DNA of 42,387 nucleotides from Deltaproteobacteria bacterium (GTDB taxonomy: Bacteria > Desulfobacterota > JADFXK01), in NCBI GenBank assembly GCA_015233625.1, contig JADFXK010000001.1, forward strand, positions 9,537 through 51,923, written 5' to 3'. Numbering within the stretch: the stretch's first letter is position 1; each line of letters begins with the position of its first letter. Made by a program: the position numbers and the translations under genes. Below, piece by piece: positions 1-8,254 of this stretch. The notes beneath the pieces are model-generated. The model was not told where the DNA came from, ran no database searches, and saw only the letters and a program-made list of their open reading frames with translations.

Positions 1-255
1 AGATGATTATAACGCTTTCTTTCGCGTGAGGAATTTGGTATAGAAAAAAGCAAATTTAAAGTTAAACAAGGAGACGTTTGGCCATGTTGTCTTTTCAAGA
101 GAGAGTAAATATCAACATCTGGTTCATCCGACTAAGAAGTACTTGCTAACACAGGATTCGGTATCCCACAGGCGGCCGGCCGACATTGGTGTTACCGGCG
201 GCCAAATTGAACATCATAACCATGACGGTCAAACACAAGAAAGGAGCAACAACGA
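1..255. other. Intergenic left edge, no supported gene
   Basis: No gene can be supported here. One frame is open from about 44 to 259, where its stop overlaps the ATG of the next gene, but it has no credible start codon or recognisable motif. The only clear element is the ribosome binding site AAAGGAG just before the gene at 256. Confidence 0.5.
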
Positions 256-732
256 ATGAAAGCATTAAGATTAATTGTTTTATTGTTAGCCGGTGTCCTG
301 GTCATCGGTCCTCTCGGCCTGGCGGAGTGTTCCGCCCTTGAGTATTGCTGGAACCTTTCTTATCCCGGGATGATAACTCCTCCCGAGTCCATCAGAGTCG
401 GCGTACTGGACATAGGCAACGGCCATTATGTCTTAGCCGGCTCGGCTAAAATTATAAGTGTTATCGACGGTAAATACAATACATTTGTCGTTAATGGAAA
501 CGCCGAGATGGTAGATAACGTCTTGGAAGTGTCGCTTCATATGGCCAGTCGCAATAAAATTTCACTTCTTCCCGGCGACTCAGACGGCTTGGGCTCCATA
601 ATGATTTTTATGAGGTTAAACCCGGTTACTCTAAGTGGAGATTATGCCAGGACACTTGATGGGACAAACGGACCTTTACAATTAAAGGGAACTTTTTTTG
701 ACGGAACCGTCACCTCCGGGCCTTGCAAATAG
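256..732 (+). CDS. Small secreted protein, first of a tandem pair
   Basis: No known family is recognised. The 158-residue product begins with a typical Sec signal peptide (MKALRLIVLLLAGVLVIGPLGLA), probably cleaved before ECSALEYCW. Three cysteines (two just after the cleavage site and one at the extreme C-terminus) suggest an exported, disulfide-linked protein; the site is not a good lipobox because E precedes the first Cys. The rest alternates short hydrophobic and polar stretches, suggesting a mostly beta fold. The neighbour at 771 is a clear paralogue with the same 'EYCWNL', 'KVGVLDIGNGH', 'NNVLEVSLHM' and 'RLDPVTLSGDY'-type blocks. The leader with AAAGGAGC before the ATG is also shared, so the duplication included the 5' region. 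Export to the periplasm or outside is an inference. Confidence 0.75.
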   Translation: MKALRLIVLLLAGVLVIGPLGLAECSALEYCWNLSYPGMITPPESIRVGVLDIGNGHYVLAGSAKIISVIDGKYNTFVVNGNAEMVDNVLEVSLHMASRNKISLLPGDSDGLGSIMIFMRLNPVTLSGDYARTLDGTNGPLQLKGTFFDGTVTSGPCK

Positions 733-770
733 GCGCCAGACGGTCAAATAAAAGAAAGGAATAATAACAA

Positions 771-1283
771 ATGAAAAAATCAAGATTATTTGTTTTGTTG
801 TTAGTCAGTGTCCTGGTCATCGGTCATATGGCCGCGGCCGAGTGTTCCGCCCTTGAATATTGTTGGAACCTTGCTGCTCCGGGAAAAACGGTTCCGGCCT
901 CATTGCAAAACGTTATGGCGGCGTCAATTCAGTCGATAAAAGTGGGAGTGTTGGATATTGGCAATGGCCATTTTATGTTGGCCGGCCTGACCACTCTCAA
1001 CAATATATTTAGTCGGAATGAATGGACCGGTTATGTCACCAATGGAAACGCTGAGTTAAGAAACAACGTTTTGGAGGTGTCGCTTCATATGTCCAGCCGC
1101 GATAATATAGCCGTAATTCCCGGAGATGCCTCAACGGCCATCATGACGATGGTGATTCATATGCGGTTAGACCCAGTCACTTTAAGTGGCGATTATTCGA
1201 TGATGTTTGATGGGGCAAAAGGAACTATCCAGTTTAAAGGAGCTGGGGTGAATGGAAAAGTCACCTCCGTATCTTGTAACTAG
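771..1283 (+). CDS. Small secreted protein, second of a tandem pair
   Basis: This paralogue of the preceding gene starts 38 bases after its stop and is probably co-transcribed. The 170-residue product has a signal peptide (MKKSRLFVLLLVSVLVIGHMAAA) followed by the same ECSALEYCWNL motif, and it ends in a cysteine-containing tail (VSCN). It is 12 residues longer, mainly because of an insertion before the shared 'SIKVGVLDIGNGH' block. Upstream sequences (GACGGTCAAA…AGAAAGGA) match those of the first copy, which indicates recent tandem duplication. Function is unknown. A structural or adhesive exported protein is possible, but nothing in the sequence shows it. Confidence 0.75.
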   Translation: MKKSRLFVLLLVSVLVIGHMAAAECSALEYCWNLAAPGKTVPASLQNVMAASIQSIKVGVLDIGNGHFMLAGLTTLNNIFSRNEWTGYVTNGNAELRNNVLEVSLHMSSRDNIAVIPGDASTAIMTMVIHMRLDPVTLSGDYSMMFDGAKGTIQFKGAGVNGKVTSVSCN

Positions 1284-1467
1284 GCAGACAGCGGATATGC
1301 GGCTTACCCGGCAGATGACATTGATTTGATTCACCCCCGATGAGGTGGAAGCGGCTAAGGTGCGGATAAACAGGGCCAGGGAGCGGCGGAAAATCAAGTT
1401 GGAGCAAAAGTAAAGACCGACCCTAGATGACCGCCTGGATGAAGGAAGGCGTTTAGGGCGGGGCTGA

Positions 1468-1508
1468 ATAAAAAAAGAAGGAACATCTTCACGCCCTTCT
1501 TTCATTAT
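1468..1508. terminator. Hairpin with T-tracts downstream of the tandem pair
   Basis: AAAGAAGG (1474–1481) and CCTTCTTT (1495–1502) form a perfect 8-bp stem. The T-run is strong when read on the minus strand (CTTTTTTTATT) and weaker on the plus strand (CTTTCATTATT). It probably works in both directions, for the secreted-protein pair on one side and transcripts from the tRNA side on the other. Confidence 0.55.
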
Positions 1509-1607
1509 TCGGATTGGAGACCTTGAAATCCACCAAACTTTGCGGGCCAGGTCGACGGGCGGAAATCTGCAAACGATGGCCGACTTGCAATTTCCCGTAA
1601 ACGAACG

Positions 1608-1641
1608 ATGGGCGGGTGAGCATTTTCCCGCCCATTTTTTA
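1608..1641 (+). terminator. Strong intrinsic terminator
   Basis: ATGGGCGGG (1608–1616) and CCCGCCCAT (1627–1635) form a perfect GC-rich 9-bp stem with a 10-base loop, followed directly by TTTTTATT. It is oriented to stop plus-strand transcription and would isolate the tandem secreted genes from downstream. Confidence 0.8.
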
Positions 1642-1670
1642 TTGTTGGCCGGGCATGGCGTAAATTAAAC

Positions 1671-1712
1671 CCTAAAAAGAAAAAAGGACTTGAGGCTTTC
1701 ACCTAAGTCCTT
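1671..1712 (-). terminator. Terminator of the tRNA-Phe transcript
   Basis: Read on the minus strand, AAGGACTTAGG and CCTCAAGTCCTT pair across a short loop and are followed by TTTTCTTTTTAG. The hairpin begins 9 bases beyond the CCA end of the tRNA gene, so it is the natural terminator of that transcript. Confidence 0.75.
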
Positions 1713-1720
1713 GTTTTCTG

Positions 1721-1796
1721 TGGTGCCGAGGGACGGAATTGAACCGCCGACACGGGGATTTTCAGTCCCCTGCTCTACCGACTGAGCTACCTCGGC
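1721..1796 (-). tRNA. tRNA-Phe (GAA), CCA encoded
   Basis: The reverse complement folds as a standard 76-nt tRNA. The acceptor stem is GCCGAGG…CCTCGGC with discriminator A and an encoded CCA. The D-arm is GCTCAGTCGGTAGAGC, and the anticodon stem GGGGA/TCCCC encloses the loop CTGAAAA, giving anticodon GAA for phenylalanine. The T-arm contains GGTTCAATTCC. A sigma-70 promoter lies upstream and a terminator downstream, so it is a stand-alone gene. No attachment-site duplication of its 3' end was seen nearby. Confidence 0.97.
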
Positions 1797-1805
1797 CTGG
1801 AATTG

Positions 1806-1834
1806 CGTATACCCTAACGCCTGGATGATGTCAA
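1806..1834 (-). promoter_or_regulatory. Sigma-70 promoter of tRNA-Phe
   Basis: On the minus strand TTGACA (1829–1834) is followed by a 17-base spacer and TATACG (1806–1811). The predicted start falls at the beginning of the tRNA. The perfect -35 box and optimal spacing fit a stable-RNA promoter. Confidence 0.8.
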
Positions 1835-1988
1835 GCATTTTTTCAGAACTTGAGGCAAGGGATTTCGTGGCCTAAGGATATGAGGACGAACCTGAACCAA
1901 TTGGGGCAATTCCACCTGCGATGTTTCTCTGTTTATTCTAACCTTAGTTCGGTGATTTCACTAGGCGATTAAGAGAATGTGGTTGACG

Positions 1989-2146
1989 GACCATGATTTA
2001 ATCCGTAGATTGCGCCGAGTTACTCAGATTAAAAAAGACAAATGACCGCACGCGTTTGTGGGCCTCATCCATCTGCGTTCATCTGCGAAATCTGCGGATA
2101 AATTTCTGTGTCCCAATTAATAAAACTCGTCGACCTCTGTCTATTC
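1989..2146. repeat. Fold-back intergenic repeat, copy 1
   Basis: This is one of four copies of a dispersed repeat built from CGCAGATTA-type words. It starts GACCATGATTTAATCC, has a left arm ATCCGTAGATTGCGCC… and ends with the inverted right arm TTCATCTGCG…ATCTGCGGAT. The following AAACTCGTCGACC tract is shared with copy 4. ORFs called across it (2056–2262, 2146–2337) are artefacts. Confidence 0.8.
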
Positions 2147-2275
2147 TAATCACACTTATCGACCCGGAGCCTGGATTGATTATGTCTCCAGGTGGATGGG
2201 ATTGTTTTTTTCGGGATCATTACATAAGCTCGGTGTTCAAGACAATCGGGCCGGCTGGATAGAAGGAGCGGATTC

Positions 2276-4573
2276 ATGCCTGATGACCGGATTCCCCAAA
2301 TCGGGGTTGTTTTTCCTCGGACTGATGCCTTAACCAAGGTGCGCGGGGAGGAAAGATTCGCGGCCGACTATTATGGTCGGGATCTTGTTTGGGCCGGGGT
2401 AAAGCGGGCCGGGATACCCCACGCCCGGCTAAAGTCATTGGATGTCGATCAGGCCCGGCAGGTCCCCGGCGTGATCGCCGTCTTAACTCATCGGGATATC
2501 CCAGGGGAGAACCGACAGGGAGTAGTCCGCAAAGATCAGCCGGTCTTGGTCGACGACAAAGTCCGCCATGCCGGTGACGCCCTGGCCCTGGTGCTGGCTG
2601 AATCCAAGTCGGCTTTGGCCGCGGCTCTGAAGTGCATCATGTGTGAACTTGAACCCCTCCCCGGTGTGTTTGATCCGGAGCAGGCCCTGGCTGACGGCGC
2701 ACCTCTGGTCCACGAAGATAATCCGGAAGGCAACATCTTGCTCAAAGCGGAGGTCAAGACCGGAGGGGACGAATCAGTCTGGGATGAATGTGCCGCCGTG
2801 ATCGAAGCCTGTTTTGAGACCCCGCATCAGGAGCACTGCTTTCTGGAAACCGAATCCGGATGGGCCAAGGTCGAACCGGACGGGAAGATCGTGATTGTGG
2901 CCTCTACCCAAGCGCCTTTTCGGGACCGCACTGAGGTGGCCCCGGTACTGGGCCAAGACCCCACCAGCATCCGAGTCATTGCCCCATACACCGGTGGCGC
3001 TTTTGGCGGCAAAGATGGGATCACCGTCCAGAGTTTGCTGGGTCTGGCCGCCTTGCACGCCCAAGGCCGACCGGTCAAGATGTGGTGGGACCGGGAGGAG
3101 AGCTTCGTGGCCGGGACAAAGCGTCATCCGGCTCGGATGTACTATCGGTTAGGGGCCAAAACCGATGGGACCCTGCACGCCATAGATGTCCGGCTATACT
3201 TGGACACCGGGCCCTATGATCATTTGGGTGGGGCGGTTATGACTCAGGCCGTGGAACATAGCGGTGGGCCATACCGGATTCCCCACGCCCGATTAAGAGG
3301 CTGGTCTGTCTATACGAACAATCCCATAGGCGGAGCTTTTCGAGGCTTTGGAGTGGTTCAGGTGACGGCCGCCATGGAACAGATGATGGATTTACTGGCC
3401 GTCAAACTGGGCCTGGACCCGGTGCAACTCCGGTTGAAGAACGCAGTCCGCTGCGGGGACAAGAATTGTGTTGGCGTGACCCTGACCGGCTCGGCCGGGC
3501 TGGAAGAGTGCCTGGAAAAAATGGCCAGGCATCCCTACTGGCAAAACCGGCAGATCTGGATCCAAGCCGCCGGTTCATTAAAACGCCGGGGGGTGGGCCT
3601 GGCCGCAGTGATGCACGCCATGGGTTATGGTACTGTTGTGCCCGACGTAGCCAACGCCCAGGTGGAACTCACCCTCGAAGGTAAAATCCGAGTTTATTCC
3701 GGGGTGGTGGATATGGGTCAAGGCAATGCCGCCACCAACCTCCAGATCGCCGGCAGCATCCTGGGCCAGGCCCCGGGCCAAATGGAACTGGTCCAGCCCG
3801 ATACCGACCGAACATTGCCTTCCGGATCAGCCTCGGCCAGCCGATGTACTTACACTTTCGGGAACGCCCTAATTGGGGCCGCCCAGGCGCTGAAGGAAAG
3901 AATCCTGCAACGAGCCTCCGACTTACTCATGGCCGCCGGACCCGACGAACTGGTCCTGGTCTCGGGATTGGTCAGGCGGGTGACCACCGGACAAGACATC
4001 CCCCTGGCCGTCCTGGCTAAATGGTTGACCGACACTGAGCGCATCGCGGTTTATCGTTTCCGCGCCCCGGTGGCCCAAGAACGGCCGGCCAAGGACGAGC
4101 AGGTCAGACTGCACGGACTACCTCACTGCATCTTCTCCTATGGGGCTCACCTGGCCATGGTCGAAGTGGACGAATTGACCGGGGCGGTGGAGGTCCAAGG
4201 CTACCTGGCCATCACCGACAGCGGCCGGGTCCTCAACCCTCAGACCTACGAGCAGCAGATCCACGGAGGGATTGTCCAGGGCCTGGGTTATGCCCTAAGC
4301 GAAGACTTCCGGGTGGCGGACGGTCGAATTCAGACGTCCGACCTGGCTACTTATATCATCCCGACGGCCATGGATGTGCCGGAGATGTTGTCCATCCCGG
4401 TGGAGATCAACGAACCGACCGGTCCTTTCGGCCTGAAAGGGGTGGGTGAGGTGGCCATGAATGGTCCGCTGCCGGCGGTCGCCAATGCCGTGGCCGCGGC
4501 CTGCGGCGGGAGATGCTTTAGTTTTCCGCTGACCTCAGAACGGGTTCTCCAAGTCATGACCTTTGAATCATAG
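2276..4573 (+). CDS. Xanthine dehydrogenase-family molybdopterin-binding subunit
   Basis: This is the large catalytic subunit of a molybdenum hydroxylase (xanthine dehydrogenase / aldehyde oxidase / CO dehydrogenase superfamily). Such enzymes hydroxylate a heterocycle or aldehyde with water and pass the electrons to 2Fe-2S and FAD. At 765 residues it has the family's normal length. The a/b-hammerhead domain occupies about residues 15–130. Molybdopterin-binding loops GGAFGGK (240–246) and GGAFRGFG (352–359) are followed by MGQGNAAT and by GVGE with the catalytic Glu near residue 725. The partner 2Fe-2S and FAD subunits follow at 5462 and 5930, after an unusual inserted gene. The substrate cannot be deduced. 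No XdhC-type maturation factor is in the window. The ATG follows a GAAGGAG ribosome binding site. Confidence 0.93.
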   Translation: MPDDRIPQIGVVFPRTDALTKVRGEERFAADYYGRDLVWAGVKRAGIPHARLKSLDVDQARQVPGVIAVLTHRDIPGENRQGVVRKDQPVLVDDKVRHAGDALALVLAESKSALAAALKCIMCELEPLPGVFDPEQALADGAPLVHEDNPEGNILLKAEVKTGGDESVWDECAAVIEACFETPHQEHCFLETESGWAKVEPDGKIVIVASTQAPFRDRTEVAPVLGQDPTSIRVIAPYTGGAFGGKDGITVQSLLGLAALHAQGRPVKMWWDREESFVAGTKRHPARMYYRLGAKTDGTLHAIDVRLYLDTGPYDHLGGAVMTQAVEHSGGPYRIPHARLRGWSVYTNNPIGGAFRGFGVVQVTAAMEQMMDLLAVKLGLDPVQLRLKNAVRCGDKNCVGVTLTGSAGLEECLEKMARHPYWQNRQIWIQAAGSLKRRGVGLAAVMHAMGYGTVVPDVANAQVELTLEGKIRVYSGVVDMGQGNAATNLQIAGSILGQAPGQMELVQPDTDRTLPSGSASASRCTYTFGNALIGAAQALKERILQRASDLLMAAGPDELVLVSGLVRRVTTGQDIPLAVLAKWLTDTERIAVYRFRAPVAQERPAKDEQVRLHGLPHCIFSYGAHLAMVEVDELTGAVEVQGYLAITDSGRVLNPQTYEQQIHGGIVQGLGYALSEDFRVADGRIQTSDLATYIIPTAMDVPEMLSIPVEINEPTGPFGLKGVGEVAMNGPLPAVANAVAAACGGRCFSFPLTSERVLQVMTFES

Positions 4574-4788
4574 TAAAAAAAGTACAAACAACCGCGACCC
4601 CTGGCTATAATCTAAAGGCAACGATTCCCTTACTTTTGATGAGCAGATTGATGAAACAAGAACATTGATAGTTGCAGATTTTCATATATTAAAGCACGAA
4701 CCATGCCGGGAAAAACCTTAATTGGGGAAGTGTGGTATAAAAAATAAGAAGGTAAATAATAAAGATCACCAAAAGTAATGGAGTCCAT

Positions 4789-5400
4789 ATGGGAGCAGAA
4801 AAAGTATTAGACACAAAAGCAGTTGCTGAAGCTTCAATTTTACCTCAGGGCAAAGGGAGTAGAGTAGACTTAAAAACGAATGAAGCACTCTGCAAAATGT
4901 ATTTAGATCTGTGGTTGCATCAAAATAGTTTGATGTGGGGTAGGTTACACGTTTTGTGGTTAGTTCAGGTGGGTTTTTTAAGCCTATCTTCCTACCTATA
5001 TGCTACTGATCTGACGTTGCACCTATCATTTCTTGCAAAATTTGCATCCTTGCTTTGTGCACTAACAACTGCCGGGCTGGGATATGTCATGTATAATGAT
5101 AAGAAATTAAGAGACATCTATAGGGCTGGAGTAGAGGATTGTGGACTGGGTCTTTATCCGGCTTCCATGAAGCGACAATCGATTGTTCGGGATAAACGTT
5201 CACTTAATGGTGAAAAACTTTTTTACATCGCAATCTTCGTGGTGTTTGTCTTTATCGACCTATACACAGCTTGGATCTTTAGTATGAGGCCCGCAACAAG
5301 AACTATGCCTGGAAAAACCGAAGCTGGAGTAGTATATATAATTCTCGCAAGAAATCAAACATTAGTAATACAGAGAACTACAAGTCATAATCCATTATGA
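4789..5400 (+). CDS. Unrecognised small integral membrane protein inserted in the XDH operon
   Basis: This 203-residue protein is not confidently assignable. Residues 1–45 are polar. Hydrophobic helices lie at about 52–71, 80–103 and 143–165, with a basic soluble loop (KKLRDIY…MKRQSIVRDKR) between the second and third and a polar C-terminus. The two-helix hairpin plus long loop recalls small 2TM proteins of bacterial accessory islands (SLATT- or RipA-like), but this is a weak resemblance. The ATG has GGAG five bases upstream. The gene is noticeably AT-richer than the flanking molybdenum-hydroxylase genes and separates the Mo subunit from its 2Fe-2S partner, which suggests insertion. The preceding gap (4574–4788) contains a TATAAT (4606–4611) without a good -35 box. 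Confidence 0.6.
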   Translation: MGAEKVLDTKAVAEASILPQGKGSRVDLKTNEALCKMYLDLWLHQNSLMWGRLHVLWLVQVGFLSLSSYLYATDLTLHLSFLAKFASLLCALTTAGLGYVMYNDKKLRDIYRAGVEDCGLGLYPASMKRQSIVRDKRSLNGEKLFYIAIFVVFVFIDLYTAWIFSMRPATRTMPGKTEAGVVYIILARNQTLVIQRTTSHNPL

Positions 5401-5461
5401 AGGTACGTTCATCATCACTCACGAACCACCTTCATGAATCAAGGCAGGTGAGAGGTAACCG

Positions 5462-5926
5462 TTGAAAATCAATTTTATCTTAAATGGTCGAGAAATCGAA
5501 CTGACGGCCCCGTCCGATGTCCGGGTGGTGGATCTGTTGCGGGAAGAACTCGAACTGACCGGGACCAAAGAATCGTGCGGTTCAGGCGAATGCGGATCTT
5601 GCACTATCCTGGTGGATGGCCAGAGCCGCCTGTCTTGCCTGATGCTGGCCGCCCAACTCCAGGGCCGGGAAGTGACCACGATCGAAGGGTTGGCCGATGA
5701 CGCTGGACGGCATCCGGTCCAGGAGGCTTTTGTCCAGGCCGGGGCGGTCCAATGCGGTTTCTGTACTCCCGGAATGGTCCTGGCCGCGGTTGATTTGCTG
5801 GATCGCCGGCCCGATCCTTCCCGCTCGGAGATAAGAGAAGGACTTAGTGGCAACTTGTGCCGCTGCACCGGTTACCAGAAGATTGTCGATGCGGTGGAAA
5901 TGGCTGTCCATCGAGAGGAAGGTTAG
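5462..5926 (+). CDS. Molybdenum hydroxylase 2Fe-2S subunit
   Basis: This small iron–sulfur subunit relays electrons from the Mo site to FAD. The N-terminal plant-type ferredoxin domain carries Cys39, Cys44, Cys47 and Cys59 (ESCGSGECGSC…LSC). The C-terminal [2Fe-2S]-binding domain carries CGFC (98–101) and CRC (133–135). At 154 residues it matches the family. The start is TTG with a purine-rich GTGAGAGGTAA upstream; no in-frame ATG would preserve the conserved N-terminal strand. The gene follows the inserted membrane-protein gene by 61 bases and is only 3 bases from the FAD subunit, so those two are translationally coupled. Confidence 0.93.
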   Translation: MKINFILNGREIELTAPSDVRVVDLLREELELTGTKESCGSGECGSCTILVDGQSRLSCLMLAAQLQGREVTTIEGLADDAGRHPVQEAFVQAGAVQCGFCTPGMVLAAVDLLDRRPDPSRSEIREGLSGNLCRCTGYQKIVDAVEMAVHREEG

Positions 5927-5929
5927 CCC

Positions 5930-6772
5930 ATGCGAGAGGTTTTTTTGCCTCGGACGTTGGATGAATTGTGGGACCTGCTCCGCCGCCGGCCCGAGGCCGT
6001 CATCTATGCCGGGGGGACGGATGTGCTGGTCAAGCTCCGGGCCGGATTGATCGCCGCGTCGAGCCTGATCTGCCTGGAGCGGATTGAAGATTTACAAGGC
6101 GTCCGGGATCAGGGGGATGAAGTTTACATCGGGGCGGCGACGACCCATCGGACCTTACTGGCCGATCCCGTTATCCAGGAGCATTTTCCCATTTTGATCC
6201 AGGCGCTGAGCGTCCTGGGCTCCCCACCCGTCCGCAACATGGGGACGATTGGCGGCAACGTGGTGACAGCCTCTCCGGCCGGGGATACCTTACCGCCGCT
6301 CTATGTCCTGGACGCGGAGGTAGAGGTGCGATGGAGCGACGGCGCTAAACGATTGCCTCTGAGCCAATTTATCCTGGGGCCGGGAAAGACAAGTCTGGGA
6401 CCGGGCCAATTGTTGGCCGGTGTCTGGCTGAGAAAATCGGCTGATTATAACGTGCATCACTTCGAAAAGGTTGGCCAAAGAAAAGCCCTGGCCATCGCCG
6501 TGGTCAGCCTGGCGGCTCTCCTGAAGGTGTCCGATTCCGGCCGGATTGACCAGGTCAGGCTGGCCTGGGGTAGTGTCGGGCCGACGGTCATGAGATCGGG
6601 AGAGGTGGAGAGCGCCCTGGAGGGCCGGGTAATCTCCCGGGAGACCCTGGACCAGGCCGCGGCTCTGGCGCAGACCGCCGTATCGCCCATCGACGATATC
6701 CGAGCCAGCGGGGCTTATCGTCGCACCGTAGCCGGAAACCTGCTGCTGAGATTGATCAACTACGCTCGTTAA
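5930..6772 (+). CDS. Molybdenum hydroxylase FAD-binding subunit
   Basis: This medium subunit (280 residues) belongs to the CoxM/XdhB-type FAD-binding family. The first FAD motif AGGTDVLVKLRAG lies at 27–39 and the second, MGTIGGNVVTASPAGDTLPPL, at about 104–124. A CO-dehydrogenase flavoprotein C-terminal domain follows (about 170–275, ending in SGAYRRTVAGNLLLR). It accepts electrons from the 2Fe-2S subunit. The ATG lies 3 bases after the previous stop, with GAGGAAGG as ribosome binding site. Its only odd context is that the Mo subunit is separated from this pair by an unrelated gene. Confidence 0.93.
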   Translation: MREVFLPRTLDELWDLLRRRPEAVIYAGGTDVLVKLRAGLIAASSLICLERIEDLQGVRDQGDEVYIGAATTHRTLLADPVIQEHFPILIQALSVLGSPPVRNMGTIGGNVVTASPAGDTLPPLYVLDAEVEVRWSDGAKRLPLSQFILGPGKTSLGPGQLLAGVWLRKSADYNVHHFEKVGQRKALAIAVVSLAALLKVSDSGRIDQVRLAWGSVGPTVMRSGEVESALEGRVISRETLDQAAALAQTAVSPIDDIRASGAYRRTVAGNLLLRLINYAR

Positions 6773-6848
6773 AGACCATGACCGGCAGGGCAGTTAACCA
6801 GGCAGCCGGAACACAAAGATACCTTCACAGAGACAGGACGGGGCCAAT

Positions 6849-8042
6849 ATGCCGGACGAGGACAAACTGTTCACCAAGGAATTTCTGGCGATAGATGGAG
6901 TTATTTTTATAGCCTTCAGCAGCTTGGCGATATTTTATGGGTTCGAACGGTTTCTGGCCACCTTGCCCATCGCCCCCAAGTGGTTTGGTCTAATAATCGG
7001 TCTATTTGCCCTGGCCACCGTGATCATCCGGCCGGTGATCAGCCCGTTCTTTCATCCCGGCAATGCCAAGAAATGGATGACCTATGGTATTGTTGCGGTC
7101 ATCATCTCATTATTATTATACCAGTTTGCCGACAACTGGTGGACGATGTCTCTGATTCGGGTGTTTCACGGGGCTGGCCATTCGGTCTTATGCTCCGCCG
7201 GCACCACCTTGATTGTTGGTTTTATCCCGGAGAAGAGGAGCGGCCAGGCCTTCGGGATCATTACCGCGCTGACGCTGGTGCCGTACGGAATCATTCCTCC
7301 GCTGGCCGGGATGGTGACCGGGTCTACCGGCGGCTTCCTACGTTTGATGAATTACTCGGCTATAATTTCACTCCTGGCCTTTCCTTTGGTGGCCCTGATC
7401 AGGGGCGAGGCAGCGGGCGGAGAAGACCGGCGGAGCGACCGGATGAAGTGGCCGGAGATTGCGGATGCATTGAAGGGTCGAAATGTTATCCTGTTGCAGT
7501 TAATTTGTCTATTGGTCTGGACGGCTTATGCGCCCGTCTTTTTTCTCATTGATGGTTATGCTAAAAAAATTGGTGTGATGGATACCGGCTGGTTTTTCAC
7601 CGCCTCAGTCTTCACCGAGATATTAGTCCGCCTGGTGGCCGGAAAATTTTTTGACAGAATAAGCAAGGTCATTACGTTGGCCGGATCTGCGGCCTGGCTC
7701 ACCTTGGGCTACCTGGCTTTAGCTAATTGCTCGACCGCGGCGGGGCTTTATTCTCTGGGCGCCTTCCTGGGCCTGGGATGGGGGGCAGCCATGCCGGTGA
7801 TAACCGGCCTGATGTTCGACATCTCGTCCTCCAGGCACAGGCCCCTATTGACCAATTTGCTTTTCGTGATGTACCAGGGCGGCTTTCTACTGGGTCCGCT
7901 GATTGGCGCCTATGTCTTGAACAACCAGGGGTATCGCGCCCTCTTTTATGTGTGCGGGGCGTTGACGGCCATTACCGTAGTTTTGACACCCTTTATTCGC
8001 ACCCACTCCAAGGCGGGTCAAGCCGGACTATCAAATGTCTGA
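6849..8042 (+). CDS. Major facilitator superfamily transporter
   Basis: This 397-residue protein has about twelve hydrophobic helices in two bundles with a polar loop near residue 190–205 (RGEAAGGEDRRSDRMKW), the normal MFS plan. It lies 76 bases after the FAD subunit on the same strand and probably belongs to the operon. Uptake of the substrate or export of the product of the molybdenum hydroxylase is therefore a reasonable guess. The start at ATG 6849 is preceded by GGACGGGGCC, a modest ribosome binding site. The substrate cannot be read from the sequence. Confidence 0.85.
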   Translation: MPDEDKLFTKEFLAIDGVIFIAFSSLAIFYGFERFLATLPIAPKWFGLIIGLFALATVIIRPVISPFFHPGNAKKWMTYGIVAVIISLLLYQFADNWWTMSLIRVFHGAGHSVLCSAGTTLIVGFIPEKRSGQAFGIITALTLVPYGIIPPLAGMVTGSTGGFLRLMNYSAIISLLAFPLVALIRGEAAGGEDRRSDRMKWPEIADALKGRNVILLQLICLLVWTAYAPVFFLIDGYAKKIGVMDTGWFFTASVFTEILVRLVAGKFFDRISKVITLAGSAAWLTLGYLALANCSTAAGLYSLGAFLGLGWGAAMPVITGLMFDISSSRHRPLLTNLLFVMYQGGFLLGPLIGAYVLNNQGYRALFYVCGALTAITVVLTPFIRTHSKAGQAGLSNV

Positions 8043-8091
8043 GACTGAGTATTAGTTACCGGTGACTCCAATATGTTCCTCAGGGAGGCTC

Positions 8092-8235
8092 ATGAAAAGA
8101 TTTTTGAGTGGCCGACCAGACCGGAGGAGGGGCCTGGTCAGCCGTGGTGCAGGGATAAGAAAGAACGGGAAGGGTGGGACGATGATCAAAAGATTAAATC
8201 GCCATAGCCTCGTTGGAAAGGTTGCGGCGGTTTAA
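8092..8235 (+). CDS. Possible 47-residue basic peptide
   Basis: This short frame is below the ORF-track cutoff. The ATG has a good ribosome binding site (AGGGAGG, 6-base spacing), and the 47-residue product is strongly basic (MKRFLSGRPDRRRGL…RKNGKGG…KRLNRH). It has no recognisable motif. It lies between the MFS gene and the convergent Spy-like gene. It could be a real small protein or chance. Confidence 0.25.
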   Translation: MKRFLSGRPDRRRGLVSRGAGIRKNGKGGTMIKRLNRHSLVGKVAAV

Positions 8236-8254
8236 AGGATCGCCTCCGGGTGGA

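Noticed and set aside
44-259. Open frame ending in an ATGA overlap with the first gene
   Set aside because: It has no start codon with ribosome binding site and no recognisable domain. The overlap may be chance.
256-340. Lipoprotein signal in the two secreted proteins
   Set aside because: The residue before the first Cys is Glu, which lipoprotein signal peptidase does not accept; a type I signal is more likely.
1330-1413. Short coding-like frame (DEVEAAKVRINRARERRKIK…)
   Set aside because: It is only 27 codons long with no start; it could be a gene tail, but nothing supports it beyond composition.
2056-2337. ORFs such as 2056–2262 and 2146–2337, and similar ones at 27112, 34973 and 36195–36564
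   Set aside because: They are read-throughs of fold-back repeats or their edges, with no ribosome binding site or domain.
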